Origin: Kitasatospora sp. NBC_00240
GTDB lineage: Bacteria; Actinomycetota; Actinomycetes; Streptomycetales; Streptomycetaceae
Direction of reading: 5' to 3'
DNA length: 64,000 nucleotides
Assembly (NCBI RefSeq): GCF_026342405.1
Contig: NZ_JAPEMU010000001.1
Span: forward strand, 3,658,001-3,722,000
Under the pieces are notes generated by a model. It had not been told where the DNA came from. It saw only the letters and a program-made list of their open reading frames with translations, and did no database searches. Position numbers and translations under genes: made by a program. Shown here piece by piece: positions 38,274 through 50,179 of the stretch. How positions within the stretch are numbered: position 1 is the first letter of the stretch; the number at the start of each line of letters is the position of its first letter.

Positions 38274-38570
38274 TTAGTCCTCCCCCAGGATCTGCGGCAC
38301 GCGGAAACGCTGCTCCTCGGCGGCCGGCGCGCCGGCCAGGGCCTCGTCCGGGGTGAGCGACGGCCGCACCTCGTCCGCGCGCATGACGTTGGTCAGCGGC
38401 AGCGGGTGGGAGGTCGGCGGGACGTCCTGTCCGGCGACCTCGGAAACGCGGGCGACCGCGCCGATGATCACGTCGAGCTGCTCGGCGAAGTGGTCCAGCT
38501 CTTCGGCCTGCAACTCAAGACGCGACAGCCGGGCGAGGTGGGCGACCTCCTCGCGCGTGATGCCAGGCAT
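38274..38570 (-). CDS. gatC: Aspartyl/glutamyl-tRNA amidotransferase subunit C
   Basis: A 98-residue small subunit that stabilises GatA. It begins [20 protein letters not shown] and has a C-terminal [13 protein letters not shown] and RFRVPQIL, both typical of GatC. ATG 38570. First gene of the gat operon on the minus strand. 160 bases upstream separate it from the GGDEF-EAL gene. Confidence 0.96.
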   Translation of the reverse strand: MPGITREEVAHLARLSRLELQAEELDHFAEQLDVIIGAVARVSEVAGQDVPPTSHPLPLTNVMRADEVRPSLTPDEALAGAPAAEEQRFRVPQILGED

Positions 38571-38730
38571 GCAGCGATCCTCAAAGTGAGTTCTGGTGGA
38601 GCCGGAGCCGTGTCGACACGGCGCCCGGCCGGACGCGGCCCGGCGGCACCGCCGCCCGACCCGACCGTCCTGGTGGTCTGTGGGCCCCATCCTATGGGGC
38701 GCCGCCCGGCCACCGGCGACGCCAACCGGG

Positions 38731-40509
38731 TCAGGCCCGATTCGCCGGGGGCGGGACGGCCGCGGCGATCTCGGCCTGCACCGCCTGGACGGGCTGACCG
38801 ACCTGCTGCCAGCGGCTCGGCGGCAGCGCCGAGGACAGGCCCGCCGCCAGCCCGGAGGAGAGGCCGGCGCCCAGTTGCGGGGGCAGCGCCGGCAGCGCCG
38901 CGGGCAGCGCGGCCGGCGGCGCCAGCCGCTCGACCGGCGGGGCGCCCGTGCGGTGCACCCGCAGCCACGCGGTGGCCTGCTCGGCCGGCAGCGCCGCCGA
39001 CACCAGCCAGCCCTGGACGGCGTCGACCCCCATCGAGTGCAGCCGCTCCCAGGTCTCGTCGTCCTCGACGCCCTCGGCGACGACGGTCAGCCCCAGCGAG
39101 TGGGCCAGTTCGACGGAGCAGCGCACCACCGCCGCGTCATGGTCGTCGGCGACCATCCGGGAGACGAAGGAGCGGTCTATCTTCAGCTCGCCGACCGGCA
39201 GGCTGCGCAGCCTGACCAGTGAGGAGTACCCGGTGCCGAAGTCGTCCAGCGACATCCCGACGCCGTACTCGCGCAGCTCGGCGAGGGTTTCCGCGGCCAG
39301 CCGGGAGTCGTCCAGCAGCAGCCGCTCGGTGATCTCCAGCTGCAGCGCGTGGGCGGGCACGCCGTGCCGGACGAGGTGCCCGGCGACCCGCTGGGCGAAG
39401 CCCGGGTTGAGCACGTCGCGCGGCGAGACGTTGACGGCGACCTGGACCTGAAGGCCCTGCCCCCGCCACAGGGCGAGCTGGCCGACCGCCGACTCCAGCA
39501 CGTAGTCGGTCAGCCGGGGCATCAGCCCGCTGGACTCGGCCAGCCCGACGAACTCGTCCGGCGAGACCCGGCCCTGGCCCGGCCGCTCCCAACGCAGCAG
39601 CGCCTCCAGGCCGACCACCCGGCCGTCGAAGGCCACCTTCGGCTGGTAGTGCAGCTGCACCTCACGGGTCTCCAGGGCGCGGCGCAGATCGCCCAGCAGA
39701 CCGATCCGGTACGGCGTGTCGGCGTCCTGGGTCTCGTCGTAGCACTCCACGCCGCTGCGGCCGCGCTGGGCGTGGCCCATCGCCACGTCCGCCCGGCGCA
39801 GCAACGACTCGGCGTCCTGGGCGTGCTCGGGGTAGACGCAGACGCCGGCGCTGGCCTCCAGCACGAGCAGCAGTCCGTCGAGCCGGATCGGCGCGGCCAG
39901 CTCGGCGATCAGCGTCTTGGCGACCCGCTCCAGGGTGTCCGGGCAGCCGATGCCGGGCATCAGGACGGCGAACTCGTCGCCGCCCATCCGGGCCACCACC
40001 GGCCTGCTGCCGTCGCGCTCGGGCGGCGAGAGGGCGGCGAAGGCGTCGTCGACGGACTCGCCGCCCAGGCCGCTCGGGGCGCCGGGGCGCAGCGCCCGGT
40101 GCAGCCGGCGGGCGATGTGCACCAGCAGCCGGTCGCCGGCGGTGTGCCCGAGGGTGTCGTTGAGCGAGCGGAACCGGTCGAGGTCCAGCAGGATCAGCCC
40201 GACGCTGTAGTTGTCGCCGTGGTCGGCGATCGCCTCCTGGGTGGCCAGCAGCAGGGCCTGACGGTTGGGCAGATCGGTGAGCGGGTCGGTGAGTTGGTCC
40301 CGCGCGCGGTCCCGGGCGATCCGCCAGGCCGCGACCAGGACGGCCAGCGGCACCGCGAAGAGCGGCAGCAGCTCGGGTTCGTAGCGGTAGACCAGGACGG
40401 CCAGCGGGATCAGCGGCGCCGCCCCGGCCAGCAGCACGCCGAGCAGCAGAACCGCACCCGCCACCCCCTGCGGCGGGCGTGTGGGCGCACCGCCGGTCGT
40501 ACGATCCAT
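38731..40509 (-). CDS. rmdB: Membrane GGDEF-EAL protein, RmdB-like c-di-GMP phosphodiesterase/cyclase
   Basis: A 592-residue protein with two N-terminal hydrophobic helices ([20 protein letters not shown] and [16 protein letters not shown]), a GGDEF domain with intact RMGGDEF at about 174, and an intact EAL domain: EALLRW (about 300), [28 protein letters not shown] and AEGVED. All metal and catalytic motifs are present, unlike the protein at 27746-30874. The position between ligA and gatC matches SCO5495 (RmdB), described as a phosphodiesterase affecting development (recalled). ATG 40509 has GGAGGA upstream. Single gene, 160 bases before gatC. The symbol is by synteny and domain match. Confidence 0.9.
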   Translation of the reverse strand: MDRTTGGAPTRPPQGVAGAVLLLGVLLAGAAPLIPLAVLVYRYEPELLPLFAVPLAVLVAAWRIARDRARDQLTDPLTDLPNRQALLLATQEAIADHGDNYSVGLILLDLDRFRSLNDTLGHTAGDRLLVHIARRLHRALRPGAPSGLGGESVDDAFAALSPPERDGSRPVVARMGGDEFAVLMPGIGCPDTLERVAKTLIAELAAPIRLDGLLLVLEASAGVCVYPEHAQDAESLLRRADVAMGHAQRGRSGVECYDETQDADTPYRIGLLGDLRRALETREVQLHYQPKVAFDGRVVGLEALLRWERPGQGRVSPDEFVGLAESSGLMPRLTDYVLESAVGQLALWRGQGLQVQVAVNVSPRDVLNPGFAQRVAGHLVRHGVPAHALQLEITERLLLDDSRLAAETLAELREYGVGMSLDDFGTGYSSLVRLRSLPVGELKIDRSFVSRMVADDHDAAVVRCSVELAHSLGLTVVAEGVEDDETWERLHSMGVDAVQGWLVSAALPAEQATAWLRVHRTGAPPVERLAPPAALPAALPALPPQLGAGLSSGLAAGLSSALPPSRWQQVGQPVQAVQAEIAAAVPPPANRA

Positions 40510-40774
40510 AAGCCCTGTCCTCCGTCGGGCCCGCCCCGTTTCAGGCCGCCTTACGGTGAGGCACCTCGCCGGTGCCGGCAGCTGCCGGGCATGGAGCGAC
40601 CCCGCGGAGACCGGCTCAGCCGGTGCCCCCACCCCTGCTGACACTCTGTTGGCCACCAGGGTAAGCCGGGGCTCACCGGAAGGGCAGACTTTCGGGCAAC
40701 CGGGAATGCCGCACAGATGTGCGCAAGCGCACAGTGACAGAATGCCCGCCGCCACCGCTGCCAGGCAAAAATGA

Positions 40775-40789
40775 CGCCCCCTCAGGGCG
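40775..40789 (-). terminator. Terminator of ligA
   Basis: On the minus strand CGCCC-TGAGG-GGGCG is followed by TCATTTTTGCC, a short hairpin with T-run 18 bases after the ligA stop. The remaining region 40510-40770 shows no gene and probably carries the promoter of the GGDEF-EAL gene. Confidence 0.65.
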
Positions 40790-40806
40790 GCGGCGGGCCG
40801 TACCGG

Positions 40807-43254
<2,448 letters not shown>

Positions 43255-44337
43255 TCACTCCGGATTGTCCACCAGACTCCGCGCCGCCCTCACGCTGTGT
43301 GACAGCGCGGTGCGCGCGTACGCGGGGCTCGCCCCCGCCAGCCCGCAGGACGGTGTCACCAGCACCCGGCGGCCCAGGAGTTCCGGGGCCAGCCCGAGCC
43401 TGCGCCACAACGTCCTGACACCCTGGACACTACCGGCAGGGTCTGACACTCCCGCTGATTGAGCGGCCGCCCGGGGGCGGGCGCCGGACGGCGCGGGGAC
43501 GGCGGCCGGCTCGGTGGACGGCACCACCCCGGCCAGGATCCGGGTGCCGGCCTCGATCGCCTCGCCGAGGTCCTCGTCCTCACGCTCCGTCAGGAAGGCG
43601 AAGTCCAGCGACACTCCGGCCGCACCCGCCCGGCGCAGCAGCGGGATCGGCACCTGCGGGGCGCAGCAGTGCACCACCACCGGGACGTCCAGCCGGGAGA
43701 TCACCCCGCGCAGCAGCTCCTCGGCGACCTGCCGGTCGACCGAGCGCAGCCGCTGGAAGCCGCTCGCGGTCTTCACCGCGCCGGCCAGCACGGCGGGCAG
43801 CGACGGCTCGTCGAGCTGCAGGACGACCTGCGCGCCGGGCACCCGGCGGCGGACGTCCTCCAGGTGGCGGCGCAGGCCCTCGGTGAGGGAGTCGGCGATG
43901 CCCCGGCAGGCGCCGCGGTCGCGGAGCGCCTTCTCGCCGTTGCGCAGTTCGATCGAGGCGGCCAGCGTCCAGGGGCCCACGGCCTGGACCTTGAGCGCGC
44001 CCCGGTGGCCCTGGGTGAACTCCTCCAGGGCGTCCAGGTCCTCGCCCAGCCAGGAGTGGGCCCGCCGGGTGTCGCGCCCGGGGCGGTCGGCGAAGCGCCA
44101 GCCGCTGGGCTCGGTCTGTGCGAACAGCTCGACCAGCAGGCCCGCCCCGCGCCCGATCATGTCGGCGCCGGGCCCGCGGGCGGGCAGTTCCGGCAGGAAG
44201 GGGAGGTGCTCCAGGGCGCCGACGGCGGTCTTGGCGGCCTCCCGCGCGTCGGTGCCGGGCATCGAGCCGACGCCGGTGGCGGCGCCGTACAGCTCCGGGA
44301 AGGCCTGCGGGTCGAGGGATGCGTCTTCGCTGCTCAC
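43255..44337 (-). CDS. MetE C-terminal-like cobalamin-independent methionine synthase family protein
   Basis: A 360-residue UROD/MetE-like protein. It has the start GAATGVGSMPGTD, LQLDEPSLPAVL, zinc-ligand candidates VVVHCCAP and TPSCGLAG, and VKVQAVGPWTLA-like barrel strands. It is about half the length of full MetE and lacks the N-terminal half, so whether it uses methyltetrahydrofolate, another methyl donor or performs a related Cys/homocysteine reaction is open. GTG 44337. It is followed closely by ligA, and preceded by an SDR gene on the same strand. Family call is good, reaction uncertain. Confidence 0.82.
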   Translation of the reverse strand: MSSEDASLDPQAFPELYGAATGVGSMPGTDAREAAKTAVGALEHLPFLPELPARGPGADMIGRGAGLLVELFAQTEPSGWRFADRPGRDTRRAHSWLGEDLDALEEFTQGHRGALKVQAVGPWTLAASIELRNGEKALRDRGACRGIADSLTEGLRRHLEDVRRRVPGAQVVLQLDEPSLPAVLAGAVKTASGFQRLRSVDRQVAEELLRGVISRLDVPVVVHCCAPQVPIPLLRRAGAAGVSLDFAFLTEREDEDLGEAIEAGTRILAGVVPSTEPAAVPAPSGARPRAAAQSAGVSDPAGSVQGVRTLWRRLGLAPELLGRRVLVTPSCGLAGASPAYARTALSHSVRAARSLVDNPE

Positions 44338-44437
44338 TCCGCGAAGCCTACGGCGTCCGGGCCCCGGCGGGGCGACCGGCCGGGCCGCTACGGCCGGGGC
44401 CGTCCGGGCCCCTGGCCGGGGCCCCGGCGGGGCGGCC

Positions 44438-45127
44438 TCAGCGGCCCGGGCGGACGGTGATCTCGGTGATCTCGGCGTCGCGCGGCAGGTCGAGCGCGGT
44501 CAGCACGGCCCTGGCCACCGACTCGGGGTCGATCCAGCGCTCGGGCTCGTACTCCTTGCCCTCCTGCTGGTGCACCTTGACCTGCATCATGGTGGCGGTG
44601 CGGCCGGGGAACACCGAGGTGACCCGGACGCCGTTGCCGTGCTCCTCGGCGCGCAGCGCGTCGGCGAGCGCCCGCAGGCCGAACTTGCTGGCCGCGTAAC
44701 CGCCCCAGTTGGCATGCGCGGTCAGGCCGGCGCCGGAGTTGACGAAGACCACGTGGCCGCGGACCAGCCGCACCGAGGGGAGCACCAGCCGGGTCAGCTC
44801 GGCCGGGGCGACCAGGTTGACGTTCAGCTGCTCCTGCCAGGCCTTGACCGGGAGGTCACCGATCTCGCCGAGCTGGACCACACCGGCGATGTGCAGCAGG
44901 GAGTCGATCTCGACCGGGAGTTCCTGCTGGCCGAGGCTCCAGGAGAGCCGGGCCGGTTCGGCGAGGTCGGCGACCAGCGTCCGGGCGGTGGGGAAGCGCT
45001 CGCGCAGTTCGGCGGCGCGCCGGGCGTTGCGGGCGAACAGCCAGAGGTTCTCGCCGCGCTCGGCGAGCCGCTCGGCGACGACGGCGCCGATGCCGGAGCC
45101 GGCGCCGGTGATCAGATGATTTCCCAT
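44438..45127 (-). CDS. Short-chain dehydrogenase/reductase (SDR)
   Basis: A 229-residue classical SDR: cofactor motif TGAGSGIG near the N-terminus, NAG-type segment HIAGV, catalytic Ser in VNSGAG and YAASK with Tyr and Lys. Predicted NAD(P)-dependent oxidoreductase in the cytoplasm. Substrate cannot be judged. It starts 13 bases after the LOG-family gene ends on the minus strand, so the two are probably co-transcribed. ATG 45127. Confidence 0.9.
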   Translation of the reverse strand: MGNHLITGAGSGIGAVVAERLAERGENLWLFARNARRAAELRERFPTARTLVADLAEPARLSWSLGQQELPVEIDSLLHIAGVVQLGEIGDLPVKAWQEQLNVNLVAPAELTRLVLPSVRLVRGHVVFVNSGAGLTAHANWGGYAASKFGLRALADALRAEEHGNGVRVTSVFPGRTATMMQVKVHQQEGKEYEPERWIDPESVARAVLTALDLPRDAEITEITVRPGR

Positions 45128-45140
45128 GATCGACAGCCTC

Positions 45141-45671
45141 TCAGGCGCGGGCTTCGAGGTGGGTGAACACCTCGGCCGGATCGGCGGTGAAGGTGATCAG
45201 GTCGGCCAGCGGGCGGGGCAGGAAGCCCTCCTGGTCCATCCGCCGCAGCTGCAGGCGCAGGCCCTCGTAGAAGCCGTCGGTGTCGAGCACCACGACCGGC
45301 TTGTCGTGCAGCGCGTGCTTCTTCAGCTCCAGCACCTCGGTGACCTCGTCCAGCGTGCCGAGACCGCCGACCAGCACCACCACGGCGTCCGCCCGCTCCA
45401 GCAGCTGGGCCTTGCGCTCGGCCAGGTCGCGGGTGGTGACCAGCTCGTCCGCGCCCTCGTAGGCCTTGTGGGCGAGCATCTCGACCGAGACGCCGACCAG
45501 CCGGCCGCCGGCCTCCTTGACGCCGTCGGCGAGCAGGCCCATCAGCCCGGCGTGCGAGCCGCCCCAGACCAGGGTGTGGCCGCGGCCGCCGAGCAGCCGG
45601 GCGAACTCGGCGGCGGGCTCGGTGTAGCGCTCGTCGAGCGAGAACGCGGAGCAGAAGACGGTGATGTTCAT
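45141..45671 (-). CDS. LOG-family (TIGR00730) protein
   Basis: A 176-residue Rossmann-like protein of the LOG/TIGR00730 family. Members release free cytokinin base from nucleoside 5'-monophosphates, or act as AMP/nucleotide N-glycosidases. Present: VFCSAF at the start, VWGGSHAGLMGLLADG, DLAERKAQLLERADA and the active-site loop VGGLGTLDEV. The first loop residue is Val where most members have Pro (PGGxGTxxE); the catalytic Glu is kept. ATG 45671. It precedes the SDR gene by 13 bases. Whether it makes cytokinins in this organism is not shown. Confidence 0.85.
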   Translation of the reverse strand: MNITVFCSAFSLDERYTEPAAEFARLLGGRGHTLVWGGSHAGLMGLLADGVKEAGGRLVGVSVEMLAHKAYEGADELVTTRDLAERKAQLLERADAVVVLVGGLGTLDEVTEVLELKKHALHDKPVVVLDTDGFYEGLRLQLRRMDQEGFLPRPLADLITFTADPAEVFTHLEARA

Positions 45672-45763
45672 GGTTCCCCTGGTCTGCCGCGGCCGCGGGG
45701 CCGCGATCATGGTGGTTCGGGGCCGTACCGGGCGGCGCTCCGAGGCGGCCGCGCCGGAACGGC

Positions 45764-46918
45764 TCAGGCGTTGACGGCCCGCCGCCCGGTGGACGCGATG
45801 GTGGCCGAGCCGACCACCCGGGTGCCGTCGTACAGCACCACGGCCTGGCCGGGGGCGATGCCCCGGGCGGGGGTGTCCAGCTCGACCCGCAGCTCGCCGT
45901 CGACGACGGCCGCGCTGACCGGCACCTCCTCGCCGTGGGCCCGCAGCTGGGCGGTGTAGCGGCCGTCGGCGGCGGGCACGGCGGAGCACCAGCGCGGGCG
46001 GATCGCGGTGAGCGACAGCACGTCCAGACCCTCGACCGGGCCGACCGTGACGGTGTTGTCCACCGGTGAGATGTCCAGTACGTAGCGCGGCTTGCCGTCG
46101 GCGGCCGGTCGCCCGATCCGCAGGCCCTTGCGCTGGCCGATGGTGAAGCCGTACGCGCCGTCGTGCTCGCCGAGCTTGGTGCCGTCCGCGTCGACGATGT
46201 CGCCGGTGGCGGTGCCGAGGTGCTTGGCCAGGAACCCCTGGGTGTCGCCGTCGGCGATGAAGCAGATGTCGTGGCTGTCGGGCTTCTTGGCGACGGCCAG
46301 GCCCCGGCGCTCGGCCTCCTCGCGGATGACGTCCTTGGTGGTGTCGCCGAGCGGGAAGAGCGAGTGGGCGAGCTGATCGGCGTCGAGCACGCCGAGGACG
46401 TAGCTCTGGTCCTTGGCCATGTCGACGGCGCGGTGCAACTCGCGCTCGCCGGTGGGCAGGTCGACGATCCGGGCGTAGTGGCCGGTGCAGACGGCGTCGA
46501 AGCCGAGCGCGATCGCCTTGTCCAGCAGCGCCGCGAACTTGATCTTCTCGTTGCAGCGCAGGCACGGGTTGGGGGTGCGGCCGGCGGCGTACTCGGCGAC
46601 GAAGTCGTCGATGACGTCCTCGCGGAAGCGCTCGGCGAGGTCCCAGACGTAGAACGGGATGCCGATCACGTCGGCGGCCCGGCGGGCGTCCCGGGAGTCC
46701 TCGACCGTGCAGCAGCCGCGCGCGCCGGTCCGGAAGGACTGCGGGTTGGCGGAGAGCGCGAGGTGCACGCCGGTCACCTCGTGGCCGGCCTCGGCGGCGC
46801 GGGCGGCGGCGACGGCGGAGTCGACGCCGCCGGACATCGCGGCCAGCACGCGCAGGCGGCGGCCGCCTGCCGCGTCGATCGGGCTCGGACCAGTGGGGGC
46901 ACCCGGGAAGTCAGTCAT
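45764..46918 (-). CDS. mnmA: tRNA-specific 2-thiouridylase
   Basis: A 384-residue enzyme that makes 2-thiouridine at position 34 of Lys, Glu and Gln tRNAs. P-loop [20 protein letters not shown], Cys pair in [14 protein letters not shown] (catalytic Cys) and second Cys in [17 protein letters not shown], then the C-terminal beta barrel. ATG 46918 with GGAGG at nine bases. It lies downstream of a cysteine desulfurase gene on the same strand, giving a sulfur-relay pair, with 196 bases that hold short tandem repeats between. Confidence 0.96.
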   Translation of the reverse strand: MTDFPGAPTGPSPIDAAGGRRLRVLAAMSGGVDSAVAAARAAEAGHEVTGVHLALSANPQSFRTGARGCCTVEDSRDARRAADVIGIPFYVWDLAERFREDVIDDFVAEYAAGRTPNPCLRCNEKIKFAALLDKAIALGFDAVCTGHYARIVDLPTGERELHRAVDMAKDQSYVLGVLDADQLAHSLFPLGDTTKDVIREEAERRGLAVAKKPDSHDICFIADGDTQGFLAKHLGTATGDIVDADGTKLGEHDGAYGFTIGQRKGLRIGRPAADGKPRYVLDISPVDNTVTVGPVEGLDVLSLTAIRPRWCSAVPAADGRYTAQLRAHGEEVPVSAAVVDGELRVELDTPARGIAPGQAVVLYDGTRVVGSATIASTGRRAVNA

Positions 46919-47040
46919 GATGCCTCCAAGAGTACGGGGTGCCCCCCGCTGCCCCGACGGCAATTACCCGCGGGCCGGGCCCGGGCCCGGCGGCGGGCGG
47001 CCGCCGTGTGCCCGGCGTCACGCCGGGCACCGTCCCGGCG

Positions 47041-47112
47041 GGCTCGACGGCGGGGCCGGGCGGAGAGGCTCGACGGCGGGGCCGGGCGGAGAGGCTCGAC
47101 GGCGGGGCCGGG
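47041..47112. repeat. 26-bp tandem repeat between nifS and mnmA
   Basis: Two exact 26-bp units (47041-47066 and 47067-47092) starting GGCTCGACGGCGGGG and a third partial copy (47093-47112) that runs up to the cysteine desulfurase stop codon. Apparently a slippage expansion in GC-rich non-coding DNA. Confidence 0.8.
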
Positions 47113-47114
47113 GC

Positions 47115-48299
47115 TCAGCGGCGGGCGGCCGCCGCGACCCCGGCGTTGCGGGCCCGCAGGACGGCCGGACCGATCGCCGCGGCGAGCGCCTCGACGTCCG
47201 CCCGGGTGGAGGTGTGGCCGAGCGAGAACCGCAGCGAGGCCCTGGCCAGCAACGGGTCCGCGCCCATCGCCAGCAGCACGTGGCTGGGCTGCGGCACGCC
47301 GGCCGAGCAGGCCGAGCCGGTGGAGCACTCGATGCCCTGGGCGTCCAGCAGCATCAGCAGGGCGTCGCCCTCGCAGCCGGGGAAGGAGAAGTGCGCGTTG
47401 GCGGGCAGCCGGCCGGCGGCGGCCGGGTCGCCGTTCAGCACGGCGTCGGGCACGGCGGTGAGCACCGCGTCGACCAGTTCGTCGCGCAGCGCGGCGACGG
47501 CCGCGGCGTGCTCGGCCCGGCGCCCGACCGCGACCTTGGCGGCGGCGGCGAAGCCGGCCGCGGCGGGGGCGTCCAGGGTGCCGGAGCGGACGTCCCGCTC
47601 CTGGCCGCCGCCGTGCAGCAGCGGGACGGGCGTCGCACCCCGGGAGAGCAGCAGCGCGCCGATCCCGTACGGGCCGCCGATCTTGTGGCCGGTGACGGTC
47701 AGCGCGGTCAGCCCGGACTCGGCGAAGGAGACCGGCACCTGACCGAGCGCCTGCACCGCGTCGGCATGCATCGGGATGCCGTACTCGCTTGCGACGGCCG
47801 CGAGTTCGACGACCGGCTGGACGGTGCCGACCTCGTTGTTGGCCCACATCACGGTGACCAGCGCCACCGAGCCGGGGTCGGCCTCGATCGCCTCGCGCAG
47901 CGCCGCCGGGTGCACCCGGCCGTAGGCGTCCACCGGCAGGTACTCGACCCGGGCGCCCTCGTGCTCGGCGAGCCAGTGGACGGCGTCCAGCACCGCGTGG
48001 TGCTCGACCGGGCTGCTCAGCACCCGGGTGCGGGCCGGGTCGGCGTCGCGGCGGGCCCAGTAGAGGCCCTTCACCGCGAGGTTGTCGGATTCGGTGCCGC
48101 CACCGGTGAGGACGATCTCGCTCGGCCGGGCGCCCAGCGCCTCCGCCAGCGACTCCCGGGACTCCTCGACCACGCGGCGGGCGCGCCGGCCGGCCGCGTG
48201 CAGGGAGGAGGCGTTGCCGACGACACCGAGGTGCGCCGTCATCGCGGCGATCGCCTCGGGCAGCATCGGCGTGGTCGCCGCATGGTCCAGGTATGGCAT
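47115..48299 (-). CDS. Cysteine desulfurase (NifS/IscS-like)
   Basis: A 394-residue class V PLP enzyme that takes sulfur from cysteine as a persulfide. It starts [12 protein letters not shown], has the EHHAVL loop, HADAVQALG, the PLP lysine in [17 protein letters not shown], and the persulfide cysteine in [13 protein letters not shown]. Given the following mnmA gene it probably feeds tRNA thiolation, possibly also Fe-S clusters. ATG 48299 is chosen since the family begins MxYLDxAATTP. A good ribosome-binding site is lacking and TACAAT lies nine bases upstream, suggesting a leaderless mRNA. Confidence 0.95.
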   Translation of the reverse strand: MPYLDHAATTPMLPEAIAAMTAHLGVVGNASSLHAAGRRARRVVEESRESLAEALGARPSEIVLTGGGTESDNLAVKGLYWARRDADPARTRVLSSPVEHHAVLDAVHWLAEHEGARVEYLPVDAYGRVHPAALREAIEADPGSVALVTVMWANNEVGTVQPVVELAAVASEYGIPMHADAVQALGQVPVSFAESGLTALTVTGHKIGGPYGIGALLLSRGATPVPLLHGGGQERDVRSGTLDAPAAAGFAAAAKVAVGRRAEHAAAVAALRDELVDAVLTAVPDAVLNGDPAAAGRLPANAHFSFPGCEGDALLMLLDAQGIECSTGSACSAGVPQPSHVLLAMGADPLLARASLRFSLGHTSTRADVEALAAAIGPAVLRARNAGVAAAARR

Positions 48300-48308
48300 A
48301 ACCCGTCG

Positions 48309-48314
48309 ATTGTA
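48309..48314 (-). promoter_or_regulatory. Likely -10 box of the cysteine desulfurase gene
   Basis: TACAAT on the minus strand, ending nine bases before the ATG. A transcript starting six or seven bases after it would have almost no leader. No clear -35 hexamer at 16-18 bases. The remaining 48315-48586, between divergent genes, has no supported gene. Confidence 0.45.
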
Positions 48315-48586
48315 GAGGGCCGCCGGGTCACGATTCGGCCATTGCACCCTCTGCAACGCGTCGTTAGCCTGGCGCAGCACACCGGGCCGTCCGAGAATCG
48401 GACGGGCCGGGCCACGGCCACCGGCCGGACCACGGGCCCAACTCCCGGCGGAGGAACGCCCGGACAGCCGTCCTGACCTGCCGGCCGCACACCCGCGGCC
48501 CCGCACCCGGCCAGGACCTTCGGCCGGCCCGCCCGGCCCGCAGAACCCTCAGCAGGACCCAGCCGCACGACGCTCCGGGGGGCGCC

Positions 48587-49435
48587 ATGTCACAGTCGGT
48601 CGACCGCGCACTGACCATCCTGGCCTCGCTCGGCGACGGCCCGGCCTCGCTGGAGCAGGCCGCGAGCTCCATCGACGTGCACAAGTCGACCGCCCTGCGG
48701 CTGCTGCGCACGCTGGAGTCGCACGGCTTCGTGCACCGGCAGTCCGACCACCGCTACCGGCTCGGCGGCCGGCTGATCTCGCTCGCCCAGCAGGCCCTGG
48801 AGGAGGTCGACGTCCGCCAGGTCGCGGCGCCCTACCTGGCCTCCCTCAACGAGCGGTACGGCCACACCGTGCACCTCGCGGTCCTGGAGGGCGGCGAGGT
48901 GGTCTACCTGGACAAGGTGGAGAGCCGATACCCCGTCAGCCCCGGCTCCTGGCTGGGCCCGGCGTCCCGGATCGGACGCCGGGTGCCGGCCAGCGCGACC
49001 GCGCTCGGCCGGGTGCTGCTGGCCGACCTGCCCGAGGACCAGCTGACGGCGCTGACGGTGACCCGGGAGTTCGAGGCCCGGTCCACGCGGCGGCCGGCCG
49101 CCGGGGCGCCGCACGGCGACCAGCAGCACTCGGAGGAGCTCCTCGCCGACCTGGCGGCCGTCCGGCGGCTCGGCTGGGCGATGGACCGCGGCGAGAACAA
49201 GCAGGCGGTGACCAGCGTGGCCGCGCCGATCTCCGGCAGCGGCGGGCGGGCCGTCGCGGCCTGCGCCATCTCCGCCCCGGCCGACGTCGCCCCGGCCACC
49301 GTGCTCACCCGGCTGCTGCCCGAGCTGCTCTGCACGGTCGAGGCGATCTCGCTGGCGTACGGCGGCTCGCCTACTCCTCGCTGGTGCGAGAACCGTTGCG
49401 GTGCCAAGCACGAGGTGCCCGCCAGCCGAACCTGA
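48587..49435 (+). CDS. IclR-family transcriptional regulator
   Basis: A 282-residue regulator. N-terminal winged HTH: SVDRALTILASLGDGPASLE, DVHKSTALRLLRTLESHGF and DHRYRLGGRLISLA. The C-terminal effector domain follows (HTVHLAVLEGGEVVYLDKVE, RRVPASATALGRVLLA, GWAMDRGENKQAVTSVAAPI). The family usually ends near ISLAYGG; here about 25 further residues (WCENRCGAKHEV) run over the 3' end of the convergent gene, a 65-base overlap. ATG 48587. Single gene; target unknown. Its divergent neighbour is the cysteine desulfurase gene. Confidence 0.92.
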   Translation: MSQSVDRALTILASLGDGPASLEQAASSIDVHKSTALRLLRTLESHGFVHRQSDHRYRLGGRLISLAQQALEEVDVRQVAAPYLASLNERYGHTVHLAVLEGGEVVYLDKVESRYPVSPGSWLGPASRIGRRVPASATALGRVLLADLPEDQLTALTVTREFEARSTRRPAAGAPHGDQQHSEELLADLAAVRRLGWAMDRGENKQAVTSVAAPISGSGGRAVAACAISAPADVAPATVLTRLLPELLCTVEAISLAYGGSPTPRWCENRCGAKHEVPASRT

Positions 49436-50030
49436 GCGCGAACATCCGCAGCAGGAAGGCGGTCAGCGCGGCGGTCGTGCCGGTGGCCGCCGTCAGGTGG
49501 TCGCCGGCGATCAGGACGGCGGTCGCCGCCGAGCCGATCAGCGCGGGCACCGCGTAGATCTCGCGGTCCCAGCGCAGCAGCGACGGGATCTCCTGCGCCA
49601 GCACGTCGCGCATCACGCCGCCGCCGGCCGCGGTGACCATGCCGAGCGCCACCGAGGCGACCGAGCCGAGGCCGTAGTCGTGCGCCTTCGCCGTGCCGGT
49701 GACGCAGAACAGGCCGAGCCCCAGCGCGTCGAGGGTCTGCACGCTGCGGTTGATCCGCTCCACCTGCGGGTGCAGGAAGAACACCACCAGGCCGGCGGCC
49801 AGCGGGGTGGAGAAGTACCCGAGGTTGCTGAACGCGGCCACCGGCGTCGCGCCGATCACCAGGTCGCGCATCACCCCGCCGCCGAGCGCGGTGACCTCCG
49901 CCAGGACGCAGATGCCGAAGATGTCCATGTTCTTGCGCACGGCCAGCAGGCCGCCGGACAAGGCGAAGACGAAGATGCCGACCAGGTCCAGGGTCTGCTG
50001 CACGTCGGTGGGGAAGATCTGCGAGGTCAC
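49371..50030 (-). CDS. TRIC/UPF0126-family membrane channel protein
   Basis: A 219-residue polytopic membrane protein with about seven helices and an internal two-fold repeat: EVTALGGGVMRDLVIG in the first half and VTAAGGGVMRDVLAQE in the second, the glycine-rich kinked helices of prokaryotic TRIC cation channels (UPF0126). Start choice: GTG 50030 has GGAG nine bases upstream; ATG 50060 (229 residues) is also possible. Its stop overlaps the IclR gene end by 65 bases in convergent orientation. Ion selectivity cannot be read from sequence. Confidence 0.88.
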   Translation of the reverse strand: MTSQIFPTDVQQTLDLVGIFVFALSGGLLAVRKNMDIFGICVLAEVTALGGGVMRDLVIGATPVAAFSNLGYFSTPLAAGLVVFFLHPQVERINRSVQTLDALGLGLFCVTGTAKAHDYGLGSVASVALGMVTAAGGGVMRDVLAQEIPSLLRWDREIYAVPALIGSAATAVLIAGDHLTAATGTTAALTAFLLRMFALRFGWRAPRAWHRNGSRTSEE

Positions 50031-50179
50031 CGCACCAGTCTCCACCGCGCCGGACGCCATCCGGACCGCGGGCCTCCGGATCGGCCGCCGGCTCGCCGGG
50101 AGGCCCTCGCGGCCGGCGGCGGTCCCGGCCGGGCCGGCAAAGGCCCTCACTCCGGGGCGGCAGCGCCTAGCGTGGTGCC

